Origin: Mycobacterium intracellulare ATCC 13950 | GTDB lineage: Bacteria; Actinomycetota; Actinomycetes; Mycobacteriales; Mycobacteriaceae | Assembly (NCBI RefSeq): GCF_000277125.1 | Contig: NC_016946.1 | Coordinates: 5,338,403-5,402,402 of the forward strand | Direction: 5' to 3' | DNA: 64,000 nucleotides | Shown: piece after piece, positions 43,577 through 54,174 of the stretch | How positions within the stretch are numbered: position 1 is the stretch's first letter | How the letters are laid out: each line of letters starts with the position of its first letter | Program-made: the position numbers and the translations under genes | Notes under the pieces: generated by a model | What the model was told of the DNA's origin: nothing | What the model saw: only the letters and a program-made list of their open reading frames with translations | Database searches by the model: none

Positions 43577-45106
43577 GTGCATCTCCGATACATAAGCGAG
43601 GGCGCGCTGATCATGTTCGCGGGCGGCGACCCGTGGAAGATCAACAGCACGTTACAGAGCGGCCGGCCAGCGCGGATCTCGAACCTTGCGAAAGCGTTTC
43701 ATGACGCAGGCCAATCGACGGCCGAAGCCGAAGCCGCATTTAATCAGGCGCGGGACCGCTTCGCTCGGGCCTGGACACACGAGGACGGCGAGAATCCCAT
43801 CAACGATTCTGCCGAAGTCCAGCGCGCCAAAACTTCACTCGGGGTGCAAGCGGCACAGCTTCCCAAGATCGCGGCTGATCTGGAAAACATCGCGGCCGCT
43901 CTGGCCGAAGCCCAGCGATCCGGAAACGGTGAAATTTCAGCGCTCGAAGCCGGGCTACAAGGTCTCGATGATCAGATTGGCGAGGCCGTCGAGCTCGAAA
44001 AAGATCCGCATTTAACCGCGTCGGAGAGGCAGCTGCTCGATCACTACATTGAGGGACTCGAGAAGCATGCGATCAACGACACCAAGGCGGCGCTGAACAA
44101 ACTGCAACAAATCCGTGAGCAATACTCTCAACAGCTGCAAGCTTCGAAATCCAACCTGCGTACGCAGGACGGATACGAGGCACCGATCCGGGCCCTCGAT
44201 GGCGACATCCCGGAGGCGCCCCCGCGAGACGTGCCGGACGACCAACGCCTTCACAATCAGATCGAGGCATTTAAACAGGTCTTTGGACGGGAACCGACAT
44301 CAGCAGCTGACTGGAAGACGGCGGCCGCCCTAGACCCTCAGACCTACGACCCCAAGTTCAAGGGCGTGAAATCGCAGGTCGAGGTGGTGAAGATTCGGCC
44401 AGTGCCCGGCCAGGGGGTCGTCCGTGTCTCGCAGTGGATCGAACAACGGGACGTCACGAGTTCTCCTTTTGGGAACCGGGATCTTGGGAACAATCGCGGA
44501 GCGAACATAAACTTTGACCCAGAGGACACCAAGGTAACGACTTATATCGACTACGAAAACGGTCTCGTGATCCTGCGTCAGAACCCCTCCGTCGAGGAGA
44601 CTTCAACAGGTGCTCCAGGCGCCGTCAAGGTTGGCACACCGAAGGGCAGCGTTACGCAGCTGTCCGATGGATCGGTGCGGATCAAATACGATGCCGGCAA
44701 TCCTTTCGCGCCTGGGTTCACAGCCGACCCAAACGGTCCGTTGGCGGGGCACACAATCACTGTCAATGGCGACCTCGTGTTCACGCCGGGACCGGAAGGC
44801 GTCCAAGTGAATGGCACACGCACTAACTACCCCTCCCTCGAGGCTTATCAAGATTTCCCAGGTGGCGGGACGCGCACACTGTTGCTTGACCCCGCAAGGT
44901 CGGGTAGCTCAGCGGGTCCTGCTTTGAACCTGTTCCGGCATCACGATGTAGGTCCCTTGGGCGGCAACGCGTTTGCGCCATTCGACAGTGGCGGATGGAA
45001 TCAGCGATATGACGTGCCCACTCCTCTACCCGCCACTGAAATTGGACCTACGACTAGCCCCCCCACAGTGCCACCGATAACCACGGGCGGCCTTGTCCCA
45101 GCATGA
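43577..45106 (+). CDS. Effector-like protein sharing the N-terminal domain of the 39426 hydrolase
   Basis: A 509-aa protein. Residues 1-113 align without gaps to the hydrolase at 39426, about 75 of 113 identical by eye (AGGDPW, GRPARIS, NPINDSAEVQR, QAAQLPKIA). This fixes the start at GTG 43577 (VHLRYIS against MELRYIS). The rest is unrelated to the hydrolase: coiled-coil residues 115-210, then a Gly/Pro/Asp-rich beta region (VPGQGVVRVSQWIEQRDVTS, VTTYIDYENGLVILRQNPS, LAGHTITVNGDLVFTPGPEG) and a Pro/Thr tail. I do not recognise the C-terminal domain. Visibly lower G+C than neighbours. Toxin-like role is inferred. Confidence 0.72.
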   Translation: MHLRYISEGALIMFAGGDPWKINSTLQSGRPARISNLAKAFHDAGQSTAEAEAAFNQARDRFARAWTHEDGENPINDSAEVQRAKTSLGVQAAQLPKIAADLENIAAALAEAQRSGNGEISALEAGLQGLDDQIGEAVELEKDPHLTASERQLLDHYIEGLEKHAINDTKAALNKLQQIREQYSQQLQASKSNLRTQDGYEAPIRALDGDIPEAPPRDVPDDQRLHNQIEAFKQVFGREPTSAADWKTAAALDPQTYDPKFKGVKSQVEVVKIRPVPGQGVVRVSQWIEQRDVTSSPFGNRDLGNNRGANINFDPEDTKVTTYIDYENGLVILRQNPSVEETSTGAPGAVKVGTPKGSVTQLSDGSVRIKYDAGNPFAPGFTADPNGPLAGHTITVNGDLVFTPGPEGVQVNGTRTNYPSLEAYQDFPGGGTRTLLLDPARSGSSAGPALNLFRHHDVGPLGGNAFAPFDSGGWNQRYDVPTPLPATEIGPTTSPPTVPPITTGGLVPA

Positions 45107-45113
45107 CCGTCAA

Positions 45114-45467
45114 ATGACAAAAAGCGACGACATGACGTCTTCTGCGCTGCAGCATTTCTCCGATGCTGGTGCCTGGCGCGCGGCCACATGGTCAGCGCCG
45201 TTTGTCGTCCAACCCGTCTTAGGGATATTGCTGATCGTCATGTGGCTGCTGGGCAAGTGGCCGTTCGAAACGCATAGTGCGCACGCCGGAGAACGCGCAT
45301 GGATGCTGGCCGCCGTCGCCATCACAACCCTGACGTCGCTCTTGGTCAGCGCCGCACTGCTCAGGTCGCGGTCGCCGCTCAATCGCGGCCTCGGTCTCAG
45401 CCTCGCGAGCTGTTCAGTCGTTGTACTGGCGGGCGGCACGATTTTCGCCTATATGGTGCTGCGCTGA
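45114..45467 (+). CDS. Small membrane protein, possible immunity protein A
   Basis: A 117-aa protein with three likely membrane segments: FVVQPVLGILLIVMWLLG, WMLAAVAITTLTSLLVSAAL and LASCSVVVLAGGTIFAYMVL. It begins 7 bases after the effector-like gene and its stop overlaps the next start (TGATG), so the three genes are an operon. No family recognised. Multi-pass small proteins directly after toxin genes often act as immunity proteins; here that is inference only. An ATG at 45132 is an alternative start. Confidence 0.6.
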   Translation: MTKSDDMTSSALQHFSDAGAWRAATWSAPFVVQPVLGILLIVMWLLGKWPFETHSAHAGERAWMLAAVAITTLTSLLVSAALLRSRSPLNRGLGLSLASCSVVVLAGGTIFAYMVLR

Positions 45468-45775
45468 TGACCGATAACAAAACAATGCACACATCGATGG
45501 GCCTATACGGTCCGCTGACTTTTGCAGTAGCCATGGTCCACGTTTTCGCGGTCGACCTTGCCACCTGGCTGTTCGTTCTGCCGATGTGGCCCTTCGTATT
45601 TATCGTTCTTCCAATAACGCTGGCGTACATCGGCGTCAGCGCGCTGGTTGCTAGGGCACCAGGTCGATGGGGCCAGGTTGGCCGCGGAATGATGATTGGC
45701 AGCCTGTCCGGACCACTCTCACTCTTGGTCTTCATTCCCGCTTTCATCATCGCCGGGGCGATAGGCCCGCTCTGA
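45467..45775 (+). CDS. Small membrane protein, possible immunity protein B
   Basis: A 102-aa protein with about three membrane segments ([60 protein letters not shown]). ATG 45467 overlaps the previous stop. No family recognised. It closes the effector-like operon and is followed by mutT4 after 73 bases. Confidence 0.6.
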   Translation: MTDNKTMHTSMGLYGPLTFAVAMVHVFAVDLATWLFVLPMWPFVFIVLPITLAYIGVSALVARAPGRWGQVGRGMMIGSLSGPLSLLVFIPAFIIAGAIGPL

Positions 45776-45848
45776 CGCGACGGAACCGTTACGGCTACTG
45801 CGCCATCGCGCACCCACCCAGCGGCGAGTATGTCCAGGAGAGCATGCC

Positions 45849-46604
45849 GTGCCAGCTACTATCGCTTGGGTGTCGGACGGCGAACAAGGCAAACCACGTC
45901 GGCGCCGGGGACGGCGCCGCGGTCGTGGCGCTGCGGCTTCGTCCGAGAAGCAGACCAACGGTCAAGTAAACGGCGATTCGACAGCCACCAAACCGCGCCG
46001 ATCGCGCGGGTCCCGCCGCGGGCCGGAGCGGTTGCGCACGGTCCACGAGACATCCGCGGGCGGGCTGGTCATCGACGGGCTCGACGGACCGCGCGACTCG
46101 CAGGTCGCCGCCCTGATCGGCCGCATCGACCGGCGCGGACGGATGTTGTGGTCGCTGCCCAAGGGCCACATCGAACTCGGTGAGACGGCCGAACAGACAG
46201 CCATTAGAGAAGTAGCCGAAGAAACCGGCATCAAGGGCAGCGTGCTGGCCGCGCTTGGGCGCATCGACTACTGGTTCGTCACCGACGGCCGCCGCGTGCA
46301 CAAGACCGTGCATCACTACTTAATGCGCTTCTCCGGCGGCGAGCTCTCCGACGAGGACCTTGAAGTCGCCGAAGTGGCCTGGGTGCCCATGCAAGAACTG
46401 CCGTCACGGCTGGCCTACGCCGACGAACGCCGCCTGGCCCGGGTCGCCGACGAACTGATCGACAAGCTGCAAAGCGACGGCCCGTCCGCGCTTCCCCCGC
46501 TGCCGCCCAGCGCGCCGCGGCGCCGCCCGCAGACGCATTCGCGGACCCGGCATTCTGACAAACCGGCCACGGGCCGGAAGAACGGCCACGGACCGGGGCC
46601 GTGA
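45849..46604 (+). CDS. mutT4: NUDIX hydrolase MutT4
   Basis: A 251-aa NUDIX hydrolase. The Nudix box runs from GHIELGE through REVAEETGI and is complete, in a domain of about residues 60-200 ([44 protein letters not shown]). Basic, Arg/Gly-rich extensions at both ends are typical of this mycobacterial orthologue (Rv3908 position). It hydrolyses nucleoside diphosphate derivatives; exact substrate uncertain. GTG start with AGGAG 8-10 bases upstream. It overlaps the next gene by four bases. Confidence 0.88.
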   Translation: MPATIAWVSDGEQGKPRRRRGRRRGRGAAASSEKQTNGQVNGDSTATKPRRSRGSRRGPERLRTVHETSAGGLVIDGLDGPRDSQVAALIGRIDRRGRMLWSLPKGHIELGETAEQTAIREVAEETGIKGSVLAALGRIDYWFVTDGRRVHKTVHHYLMRFSGGELSDEDLEVAEVAWVPMQELPSRLAYADERRLARVADELIDKLQSDGPSALPPLPPSAPRRRPQTHSRTRHSDKPATGRKNGHGPGP

Positions 46605-49003
46605 CGGCGCCGCTTCTCCGTCGGGCCGGCTTGCTGCGCATCGCGGCCGTGCTTGGCATCGTGGCCGGACTCGCGGTACTCGCCGGGCCCGTGGTTCCAC
46701 CCGCGGCCGCGGGCGAGCCGGGGGTGACGCCGTTCGTGCGGGTTCGCATCGACCAGGTCACCCCGGACGTGGTCACCACGACCAGTCCACCCGTTGTGAC
46801 GGTCAGCGGCATGGTGATCAACATCGGCGACCGCCCCGTTCGCGACGTGATGGTCCGCCTTGAGCACGCCGGCGCGGTCACCACGTCCGCGGGCTTGCGA
46901 ACCACCCTGGACGGCGACACCGACCGGTACGAGGCGGCCGCCGATTTCCTCACCGTGGCGCCCGAACTGCAGCGCGGGCAAAAGGTCGGCTTCACCCTGT
47001 CGGCCCCGCTGCGCGCGCTGACCAAACCGTCGCTGGGAGCCGAAAAGCCGGGCATCTATCCGGTTTTGGTCAACGTCAACGGCACGCCCGACTACGGCGC
47101 TCCAGCCCGGCTGGACAACGCGCGCTTCCTGCTGCCGGTGGTCGGGGTGCCGCCCGACCGCGCCGACGACGTGGGCTCCGCCGTCGCGCCCGATACCTCC
47201 AAACCCGTGGGGATCACCATGCTGTGGCCGCTGGCCGATCGGCCACGGCTGGCCCCCGGCGTGCCAGGGGGAACCATCCCGGTCCGGCTGGTCGACGACG
47301 ACCTGGCGACCTCACTGGCCAGCGGTGGCCGGCTCGACATCCTGCTGTCGGCGGCCGAGGTCGCGACCAGCCACGACGTCGACCCCGACGGCGCCGTCGG
47401 CCGCGCGCTGTGTTTGGCGATCGACCCCGACCTGCTGGTCACCGTCAACGCGATGACCGCGGGTTACATCGTGTCCAATTCGCCCGACGGCCCGGGTCAA
47501 ATTCCGGGCACCCCGACCCACGCCGGCACGGGACAGGCCGCCGCGACCGAATGGCTGAACCGCCTGCGCGCGCTCGCGCACCGGACCTGCGTGGCCCCGC
47601 TGCCCTACGCACAAACCGACCTGGACGCGTTGCAGCGCGTCAACGATCCCGGCCTCACCGCCACGGCCACCACCACCGGCAACAGCATCGTCGACAAAAT
47701 CCTGGACGTCTCTTCAACCCGCGGCGCCACGCTGGTGCCCGACGCCCCGCTGACCAACCGCGCGGTCAAGCTGCTCGGCGCCAACGAGAGCACGGTCGCG
47801 ATCACCGCCGCCGACCTGTCGGCCGCCGACGCGCAGGGCTCCTCGGAGACCGCCGTCGACACCGCGCCCCGGCGATTGTCCCCACAGGTCGCGGTCGCGC
47901 CGTTCGATCCGGCCGTCGGGGCCGCGCTGGCGGGCGCGGGATCCAGCCCCGAGGTGCCCACCTACCTGGACCCGTCCCTGACGGTCCGGCTGGCGCACGA
48001 TTCGGTGACGGCACGCCGCCAGGACGCCTTGGGCTCGATCTTCTGGCACGCGCTCCGGCCCGACGACGCGCCGCGCGCCCAGATCCTGGTCCCGCCGGCC
48101 ACGTGGAACCTGCAGGCCGACGACGCGCAGGTCATGCTCACCGCGCTGAGCACCTCAATCCGCTCCGGTCTGGCGGTGCCGCGCCCCCTGCCGGCGGTAA
48201 TCGCCGACGCCTCGTCGCGCACCGAAGCCCCCGAGGAAGCCGGCGCCTACGCCTCCGCGCGCGGGCAGTTCAACGACGACGTCACCGCCGCGATCGCCGG
48301 CCAGGTCGGCCGGCTGTCGGGATTGACGTCCGCACTGATGACCGACGACCGCACCGGACTGACCGGCGTCCAATACACGGCGCCGCTGCGCGAGGACATG
48401 CTGCGCGCGCTGAGCCAGTCCGAACCGCCCGACTCCCGCAACGGGTTGGCGCAAGAGCGCCTGGCCGTGGTCGGTAAGACGATCAACGACCTGTTCGGGG
48501 CCGTCACGATCGTCAACCCGGGTGGCTCGTACACGCTGGCCACCGAGCACAGTCCGCTGCCGTTGGCGCTGCACAACGGCCTGAGTGTTCCGATCCGGGT
48601 GCGGGTGCACGTGGACGCCCCGCCGGGGATGAACGTCACCGACGTCGGGCAGATCGAACTGCCGCCCGGTTACCTCCCGCTGCGCATTCCGATCGAGGTG
48701 AACTTCACCCAACGCGTCGCCGTCGACGTGACGTTGCGGACGTCGGACGGTCTGCGGCTGGGCGAGCCGGTGCGGCTGTCCGTGCATTCCAACGCCTACG
48801 GCAAGGTCCTGTTCGCGATCACGCTGTCGGCTGCGGCGGTGCTGGTGCTGCTGGCGGGCCGGCGGCTGTGGCACCGCTTCCGCGGCCAGCCCGATCCCGC
48901 CGACCTGGATCGCCCCGACCCACCCCACGCCCGGCACGCGGCCGAATCCGGCGCCACGCACGACGACGCCGACCAACGGGTCGAACAAGAGCACCGAGTA
49001 TGA
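46601..49003 (+). CDS. Membrane-anchored exported protein between mutT4 and murJ (Rv3909-like)
   Basis: An 800-aa protein: N-terminal signal/anchor ([20 protein letters not shown]), a large extracytoplasmic part with beta-sandwich-like modules ([40 protein letters not shown] near the end) and a C-terminal membrane helix ([20 protein letters not shown]). This matches the conserved DUF6049-type protein next to murJ in actinobacteria. GTG start at 46601, stop overlapping murJ (ATGA). Probably cooperates with MurJ at the cell wall; its biochemical role is not established. Confidence 0.82.
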   Translation: MTAPLLRRAGLLRIAAVLGIVAGLAVLAGPVVPPAAAGEPGVTPFVRVRIDQVTPDVVTTTSPPVVTVSGMVINIGDRPVRDVMVRLEHAGAVTTSAGLRTTLDGDTDRYEAAADFLTVAPELQRGQKVGFTLSAPLRALTKPSLGAEKPGIYPVLVNVNGTPDYGAPARLDNARFLLPVVGVPPDRADDVGSAVAPDTSKPVGITMLWPLADRPRLAPGVPGGTIPVRLVDDDLATSLASGGRLDILLSAAEVATSHDVDPDGAVGRALCLAIDPDLLVTVNAMTAGYIVSNSPDGPGQIPGTPTHAGTGQAAATEWLNRLRALAHRTCVAPLPYAQTDLDALQRVNDPGLTATATTTGNSIVDKILDVSSTRGATLVPDAPLTNRAVKLLGANESTVAITAADLSAADAQGSSETAVDTAPRRLSPQVAVAPFDPAVGAALAGAGSSPEVPTYLDPSLTVRLAHDSVTARRQDALGSIFWHALRPDDAPRAQILVPPATWNLQADDAQVMLTALSTSIRSGLAVPRPLPAVIADASSRTEAPEEAGAYASARGQFNDDVTAAIAGQVGRLSGLTSALMTDDRTGLTGVQYTAPLREDMLRALSQSEPPDSRNGLAQERLAVVGKTINDLFGAVTIVNPGGSYTLATEHSPLPLALHNGLSVPIRVRVHVDAPPGMNVTDVGQIELPPGYLPLRIPIEVNFTQRVAVDVTLRTSDGLRLGEPVRLSVHSNAYGKVLFAITLSAAAVLVLLAGRRLWHRFRGQPDPADLDRPDPPHARHAAESGATHDDADQRVEQEHRV

Positions 49004-52000
49004 CCCCCGCCTACCGGCAGGCCCCCTCGCACCACCACCGCCCGCCACAGCCGCCGCGCCGTTCCCCGATGCAGGGCTCGCCGCCGACCGGGCCGCTGCC
49101 GCCCGTGCCCGCCGGGATCGATCGCCGACGCCCGGAACTGTCGGACGCCGCGCTGGTGTCGCGGTCCTGGGCGATGGCCTTCGCGACATTGATCAGCCGG
49201 CTCACCGGCTTCGCCCGGGTGGTGCTGCTCGCCGCGATCCTGGGCGCCGCCTTGTCCAGCGCGTTCTCGGTGGCCAATCAGCTGCCCAACCTGGTGGCGG
49301 CGCTCGTCCTGGAGGCGACGTTCACCGCGATCTTCGTGCCGGTGCTCGCGCGCGCCGAGCAGGGCGACCCCGACGGCGGGGCTGCGTTCGTGCGGCGCCT
49401 GGTCACGCTGACGACCGCGCTGCTGGTCTTCGCCACCGCGGTCTCGGTGCTGGCCGCCCCGCTGCTGGTGCGGCTGATGCTGGGCCGCGACCCGCAAGTC
49501 AACGAGCCGCTGACCGTCGCCTTCGCCTACCTGCTTCTCCCCCAGGTCCTCGCCTACGGACTCACCTCGGTGTTCATGGCGATCCTCAACACCCGCAACG
49601 TGTTTGGGCCCACCGCGTGGGCGCCCGTCGTCAACAACGTCGTGGCGCTGGCCACCCTGGCGATCTACGCGGCCGTCCCCGGTGAGCTCTCCGTCGATCC
49701 CGTGCGGATGGGCAACGCCAAGCTGCTGGTGCTCGCCATCGGCACCACGCTCGGCGTCTTCGCACAAACCGGGATGCTGCTGGTCGCGCTGCGCCGGCAA
49801 CGCGTCGACCTGCGCCCGCTGTGGGGCATCGACGCGCGCCTCAAACGGTTCGGCACGATGGCCGCCGCCATGGTGCTCTACGTGCTGATCAGCCAGCTCG
49901 GCCTGGTGGTCGGCAACCAGATCGCCAGCACCGCAGCGGCATCCGGGCCCGCGATCTACAACTACACGTGGATGGTCCTGATGCTGCCGTTCGGCATGAT
50001 CGGGGTGACGGTGCTGACGGTGGTGATGCCGCGGCTGAGCCGCAACGCGGCCGCCGACGACACCAAAGCCGTGCTCGCCGACCTGTCGCTGGCCACCCGG
50101 CTGACGTTGATCACGCTGATCCCGATCGTGGCCTTCATGACCGTCGGCGGCCCCGCGATGGGCAGCGCGCTGTTCGCCTACGGTCATTTCGGGAACGTCG
50201 ACGCCGGATACCTGGGCGCCGCGATCGCGCTCTCGGCGTTCACGCTCATCCCCTACGGCCTGGTGCTCTTGCAGCTGCGGGTGTTCTACGCGCGCGAACA
50301 GCCCTGGACGCCGATCGTGATCATCCTCGTCATCACCGCGGTCAAGATTCTCGGCTCGGTGCTGGCGCCCCACCTCACCGACGACCCCAAGCTGGTCGCC
50401 GGTTTCCTGGGGATGGCCAACGGCGTCGGCTTCCTCGCCGGCGCGCTCGTCGGCTACCTGCTGCTGCGACGCGCGCTGCTGCCCGCGGGCGGCCACCTGA
50501 TCGGCGTCGCCGAGGTGCGCACGATCCTGGTGACGCTCACCGCATCCATGCTGGCCGGCCTGACCGCGCACGTCGCGGATCGGCTGTTCGGCCTCGACGG
50601 GCTGACCGAGCACGGCGGCGCCGGCTCGCTGGTCCGCCTCTTCGTGCTGGGGCTCATCATGCTGCCGATCACGGCCACGGTCATGCTCCGCGCGCAGGTC
50701 CCCGAAGCGCAGGCCGCGTTGGACGCCCTGCGGTTCCGCATCACCGGCCGGGGGCCGCAGCCCCGCAGACCGAAGCCAGCGGATCGATCGTCTCACCGGC
50801 GCCCGGTCACGTACCCTGAGCAGAGGAATTCGTCCCCGCCTGGGGTCAATGCGGTCCAGGAGCCGATCCGGCGCAGGCCTCCGGAGCGGGCAAACCGAGC
50901 CCGGCTAGCGAAAGGACCGGAGGTGACCGACCGACCGATGGAGAGCCCCGCATCCAGCGCCGGCCCCGGCACAGGGTCAGGGACTTCGCGGCCGGTCGCC
51001 GACGACTTCCAGCCCGACATCCCCGCCGACGAGCCGCAACGCTCGACGCCCCGCCCGCCCGAACCCGCCAACGGCGACATCGGCGGCGAAACCCGGCGCG
51101 GCCCGGCCTCTTTCGACGCGCCCCGCGAGCGCGCCGCGGACTCGCCGGGCGACGACGTCCACCTGGTTCCCGGCGCCCGGATCGCCGGCGGCCGGTACCG
51201 GTTGCTGGTGTTCCACGGCGGCGCGCCGCCACTGCAGTTCTGGCAGGCGCTGGACACCGCGCTGGACCGGCAGGTGGCGCTGACGTTCGTCGACCCGGAC
51301 GGCGCGCTGCCCGACGAGGTGCTGCAGGAGATCCTGTCCCGCACGCTGCGGCTCAGCCGCATCGACAAACCCGGCATCGCCCGCGTGCTCGACGTGGTGC
51401 ACACCGGCTCCGGCGGCCTCGTGGTCTCCGAGTGGATCCGGGGCGGCTCGCTGCAGGAGGTCGCCGACACCGCGCCCTCACCGGTGGGCGCGGTGCGGGC
51501 CATGCAATCGCTGGCCGCGGCCGCCGACGCGGCCCACCGCGCCGGCGTCGCGCTGTCGATCGACCACCCCAGCCGGGTGCGGGTCAGCATCGAAGGCGAC
51601 GTCGTGCTGGCCTACCCGGCGACCATGCCCGACGCCAACCCCCAAGACGACATCCGCGGCATCGGCGCCGCGCTCTATGCCCTCCTGGTCAATCGGTGGC
51701 CCTTGCGGGAGAGCGGGGTGCGCAGCGGGCTCGCGCCGGCCGAACGCGACTCCTCGGGCAATCCCGTCGAACCCATGGCCGTCGACCGCGACATCCCGTT
51801 CCAGATCTCCGCGGTCGCCGTCCGGGCGGTCCAGGAGGACGGCGGAATACGCAGCGCCTCAACGCTTTTGAACCTCCTTCAACAAGCCACCGCGGTCGCC
51901 GACCGCACCGAGGTGCTCGGCCCGATCGACGATTCGCCCTCGCCGTCGGCGGCGCTCATCTCGCCCGGTCAGGAGCAGGCGACCTTCGCGCGCCGGCGGC

Positions 52001-52638
52001 GCAACCTGCTCATCGGCGCGGGCGCCGGCCTGGCCGTCATCGTGGTGGCCCTGCTGGTGCTGGCGTCGGTGGTGAGCAAGATCTTCGGCAACGTCGGCGG
52101 TGGCCTCAACAAGGACGAACTCGGGCTGAACGGCCCCTCGTCGTCCGCGTCGGCGTCATCGTCGACCACCGCGTCCGCGGCCGCCGGCAGCGTCGTGAAA
52201 CCCACCCGGGCGAGCGTCTACTCCCCCGACGGCGAGGTCGACAACCCGGGCACGGCCGGACAGGCGATCGACGGCGACCCCTCCACCGCCTGGGCCACCG
52301 AGGTGTACACCGACGCCGTGCCCTTCCCCAGTTTCAAGCAGGGCGAGGGCCTGATCCTGCAGCTGCCCAACCCCACCGTCGTCGGCCAGGTCACCATCGA
52401 CACGCCCAGCTCGGGGACCAAGGTCGAGATCCGGGCAGCCTCCTCGTCGGCCCCGGCCTCCCTCAACGACACCAAGCTGCTGGCTCAGGCCTTCACGCTC
52501 AAGCCCGGCCACAACGTCATCCCGGTCAGAGCAGGTTCGCCGACGTCGAATCTGCTGGTCTGGATCTCCACGCTGGGAACCACGAACGGCAAGAGCCAGG
52601 CCGGCTTTTTCGAGATCACGGTCCAGGCCGCGTCCTGA
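49000..52638 (+). CDS. murJ: Lipid II flippase MurJ fused to a pseudokinase domain
   Basis: A 1212-aa protein. Residues about 45-600 form a 14-helix MOP-family flippase (SRLTGFARVVLLAAILGA, AFSVANQLPNLVAALVLEAT, YNYTWMVLMLPFGMIGV). A linker is followed by a kinase-like domain at about 720-990 (GARIAGGRYRLLVFHGGAPP, LDRQVALTFVDPD) lacking a recognisable HRD/DFG core, as in mycobacterial MviN, where it binds FhaA after phosphorylation by PknB. A membrane helix (LIGAGAGLAVIVVALLVLAS) and an extracytoplasmic beta domain close the protein. Essential for peptidoglycan precursor export. Confidence 0.92.
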   Translation: MTPAYRQAPSHHHRPPQPPRRSPMQGSPPTGPLPPVPAGIDRRRPELSDAALVSRSWAMAFATLISRLTGFARVVLLAAILGAALSSAFSVANQLPNLVAALVLEATFTAIFVPVLARAEQGDPDGGAAFVRRLVTLTTALLVFATAVSVLAAPLLVRLMLGRDPQVNEPLTVAFAYLLLPQVLAYGLTSVFMAILNTRNVFGPTAWAPVVNNVVALATLAIYAAVPGELSVDPVRMGNAKLLVLAIGTTLGVFAQTGMLLVALRRQRVDLRPLWGIDARLKRFGTMAAAMVLYVLISQLGLVVGNQIASTAAASGPAIYNYTWMVLMLPFGMIGVTVLTVVMPRLSRNAAADDTKAVLADLSLATRLTLITLIPIVAFMTVGGPAMGSALFAYGHFGNVDAGYLGAAIALSAFTLIPYGLVLLQLRVFYAREQPWTPIVIILVITAVKILGSVLAPHLTDDPKLVAGFLGMANGVGFLAGALVGYLLLRRALLPAGGHLIGVAEVRTILVTLTASMLAGLTAHVADRLFGLDGLTEHGGAGSLVRLFVLGLIMLPITATVMLRAQVPEAQAALDALRFRITGRGPQPRRPKPADRSSHRRPVTYPEQRNSSPPGVNAVQEPIRRRPPERANRARLAKGPEVTDRPMESPASSAGPGTGSGTSRPVADDFQPDIPADEPQRSTPRPPEPANGDIGGETRRGPASFDAPRERAADSPGDDVHLVPGARIAGGRYRLLVFHGGAPPLQFWQALDTALDRQVALTFVDPDGALPDEVLQEILSRTLRLSRIDKPGIARVLDVVHTGSGGLVVSEWIRGGSLQEVADTAPSPVGAVRAMQSLAAAADAAHRAGVALSIDHPSRVRVSIEGDVVLAYPATMPDANPQDDIRGIGAALYALLVNRWPLRESGVRSGLAPAERDSSGNPVEPMAVDRDIPFQISAVAVRAVQEDGGIRSASTLLNLLQQATAVADRTEVLGPIDDSPSPSAALISPGQEQATFARRRRNLLIGAGAGLAVIVVALLVLASVVSKIFGNVGGGLNKDELGLNGPSSSASASSSTTASAAAGSVVKPTRASVYSPDGEVDNPGTAGQAIDGDPSTAWATEVYTDAVPFPSFKQGEGLILQLPNPTVVGQVTIDTPSSGTKVEIRAASSSAPASLNDTKLLAQAFTLKPGHNVIPVRAGSPTSNLLVWISTLGTTNGKSQAGFFEITVQAAS

Positions 52639-52716
52639 TCCGCGCGCGTTCCACACACTCACACCACCGCTCCCGAGTGAAGTGCCGCCCGATACGGGAT
52701 TAGTTAATGTCCGCCC

Positions 52717-53304
52717 GTGGGCTTCGGGGGAGACGTCAAGCGGGACCGCAGTGACGCCGAGCTGCTGGCGGCCCATGTGGCGGGTGACCGCTACGCCTTC
52801 AGCGAGCTCTTCCTGCGTCACCAGCGCCACCTGCACCGGCTTGCCCGGCTCACCACTCGCACCCCCGAGGACGCCGAAGACGCGCTGCAAGACGCCATGC
52901 TCTCCGCGCACCGCGGCGCTGGCGCGTTCCGGCACGACGCCGCCGTCGGCAGCTGGCTGCACCGCATCGTGGTCAACGCCTGCCTGGACCGGCTGCGCCG
53001 CACCAAGGCCCACCCGACCGTTCCGCTGGAGGACGTCTACCCGGTCGCCGATCGGACCGCCCAGGTCGAGACGACGATGGCGGTGCAGCGCGCCTTGATG
53101 CGCCTTCCCCTCGAGCAACGGGCCGCGGTGGTGGCCGTCGACATGCAGGGCTACTCGGTGGCCGACACCGCCAGGCTGCTCGGCGTCGCCGAGGGCACGA
53201 TCAAGAGCCGGTGTGCTCGCGGCCGCGGCCGCCTCGCCGAACTACTCGGCTACCTCAACGCCGGCGCCCACGCCACACCGGAGGGCGCTACCGGCCAGGC
53301 CTGA
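52717..53304 (+). CDS. sigM: ECF RNA polymerase sigma factor SigM
   Basis: A 195-aa group IV sigma factor. Region 2 is AFSELFLRHQRHLHRLARL to AVGSWLHRIVVNACLDRLRR, and region 4 is QRALMRLPLEQRAAVVAVDM with helix-turn-helix SVADTARLLGVAEGTIKSRC. GTG start. It is followed after 59 bases by its anti-sigma gene, the sigM-rsmA arrangement of mycobacteria. SigM is known to control ESX-type (esxE/F and related) and surface lipid genes, which fits the adjacent ESX region. Confidence 0.9.
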   Translation: MGFGGDVKRDRSDAELLAAHVAGDRYAFSELFLRHQRHLHRLARLTTRTPEDAEDALQDAMLSAHRGAGAFRHDAAVGSWLHRIVVNACLDRLRRTKAHPTVPLEDVYPVADRTAQVETTMAVQRALMRLPLEQRAAVVAVDMQGYSVADTARLLGVAEGTIKSRCARGRGRLAELLGYLNAGAHATPEGATGQA

Positions 53305-53363
53305 CCGTCGCCGCGCGGGCCCATCCGTGGCCATCCGCCGGCGCATGACGGACACTGGGTCCG

Positions 53364-54134
53364 ATGGATGCGGCGGACAACGACGGGGCGGATCACCGCA
53401 GCGCGGAATCGGACCCGCCGCTGACCGTCGAACTGCTCGCCGATTTGCAGGCCGGCGCGCTCGACGACGAGGCCGCCGCCCGGGTCCGCCGGCAGGTCCG
53501 CGCCGATCCGCAGGCCGCGGGCGTGCTCGCCGCGCTGAACCGGGTGCGTCGCGATCTCGCCGCCGTGGGCGCCGACCCGGCCTGCGCACCGGACCCGCCC
53601 CCGGGTGTCGCCGCCCGGATCTCGGCGGCCCTGCGATCCGCGGAGCCCCCGCCCGGACGGGCCGCCCACTCCGCACGCCCGCGGCTCCGGCCGGCGCGCC
53701 TCATCGCGGCGGTCGCCGGTCTGTGCGCCGCGCTGGCCGCGATCGGCTTCGGCACAGTCGCGCTCCTGCACGCTCCCGAACCCGCCCCGAGCACCCCGGG
53801 CGACGTCCAGCACATCACGGTGTCGACGCCGCCGATGGAGGTCCCGCTCTCCGCGGACGAAATCCTCGGCCTGCTCGACCGCGCACCCGACTTCGGCTCC
53901 TCCGGAGGCACGCTCAGCGACCCCGCCCGGCGCGCCTCCTGCCTCACCGGCCTCGGCTATCCGGCGGCCACACAGGTGCTGGGCGCGCGCCCGGTCGAGG
54001 TCAACGCGCGCCCCGGCGTCGTTCTGGTGATACCCGGCGACAGCCCGCACGTCCTGGCCGTCTACGTCGTGTCACCAAATTGCAGCGCCGCCGATACCGG
54101 GCTGTTGGCCAATACCCAGGTGCCGCGCCCCTAA
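53364..54134 (+). CDS. rsmA: Anti-SigM membrane protein RsmA
   Basis: A 256-aa one-pass membrane protein: cytoplasmic acidic/helical N-terminus ([20 protein letters not shown], about 20-40) that should bind SigM, a membrane helix ([20 protein letters not shown], about 115-134) and an extracytoplasmic domain. The zinc H-x3-C-x2-C motif of ZAS anti-sigma factors is not present in the N-terminal domain, which is as expected for a non-ZAS type. It sits directly downstream of sigM. Confidence 0.85.
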   Translation: MDAADNDGADHRSAESDPPLTVELLADLQAGALDDEAAARVRRQVRADPQAAGVLAALNRVRRDLAAVGADPACAPDPPPGVAARISAALRSAEPPPGRAAHSARPRLRPARLIAAVAGLCAALAAIGFGTVALLHAPEPAPSTPGDVQHITVSTPPMEVPLSADEILGLLDRAPDFGSSGGTLSDPARRASCLTGLGYPAATQVLGARPVEVNARPGVVLVIPGDSPHVLAVYVVSPNCSAADTGLLANTQVPRP

Positions 54135-54174
54135 TGTGGTGCCATGGGCGGTGCCCCCGCTGTTGCGAACTCCC

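Noticed and set aside
48796..50796. Minus-strand open frame of 666 codons
   Set aside because: Antisense to murJ; composition is His/Gln/Arg/Gly-rich with no domain.
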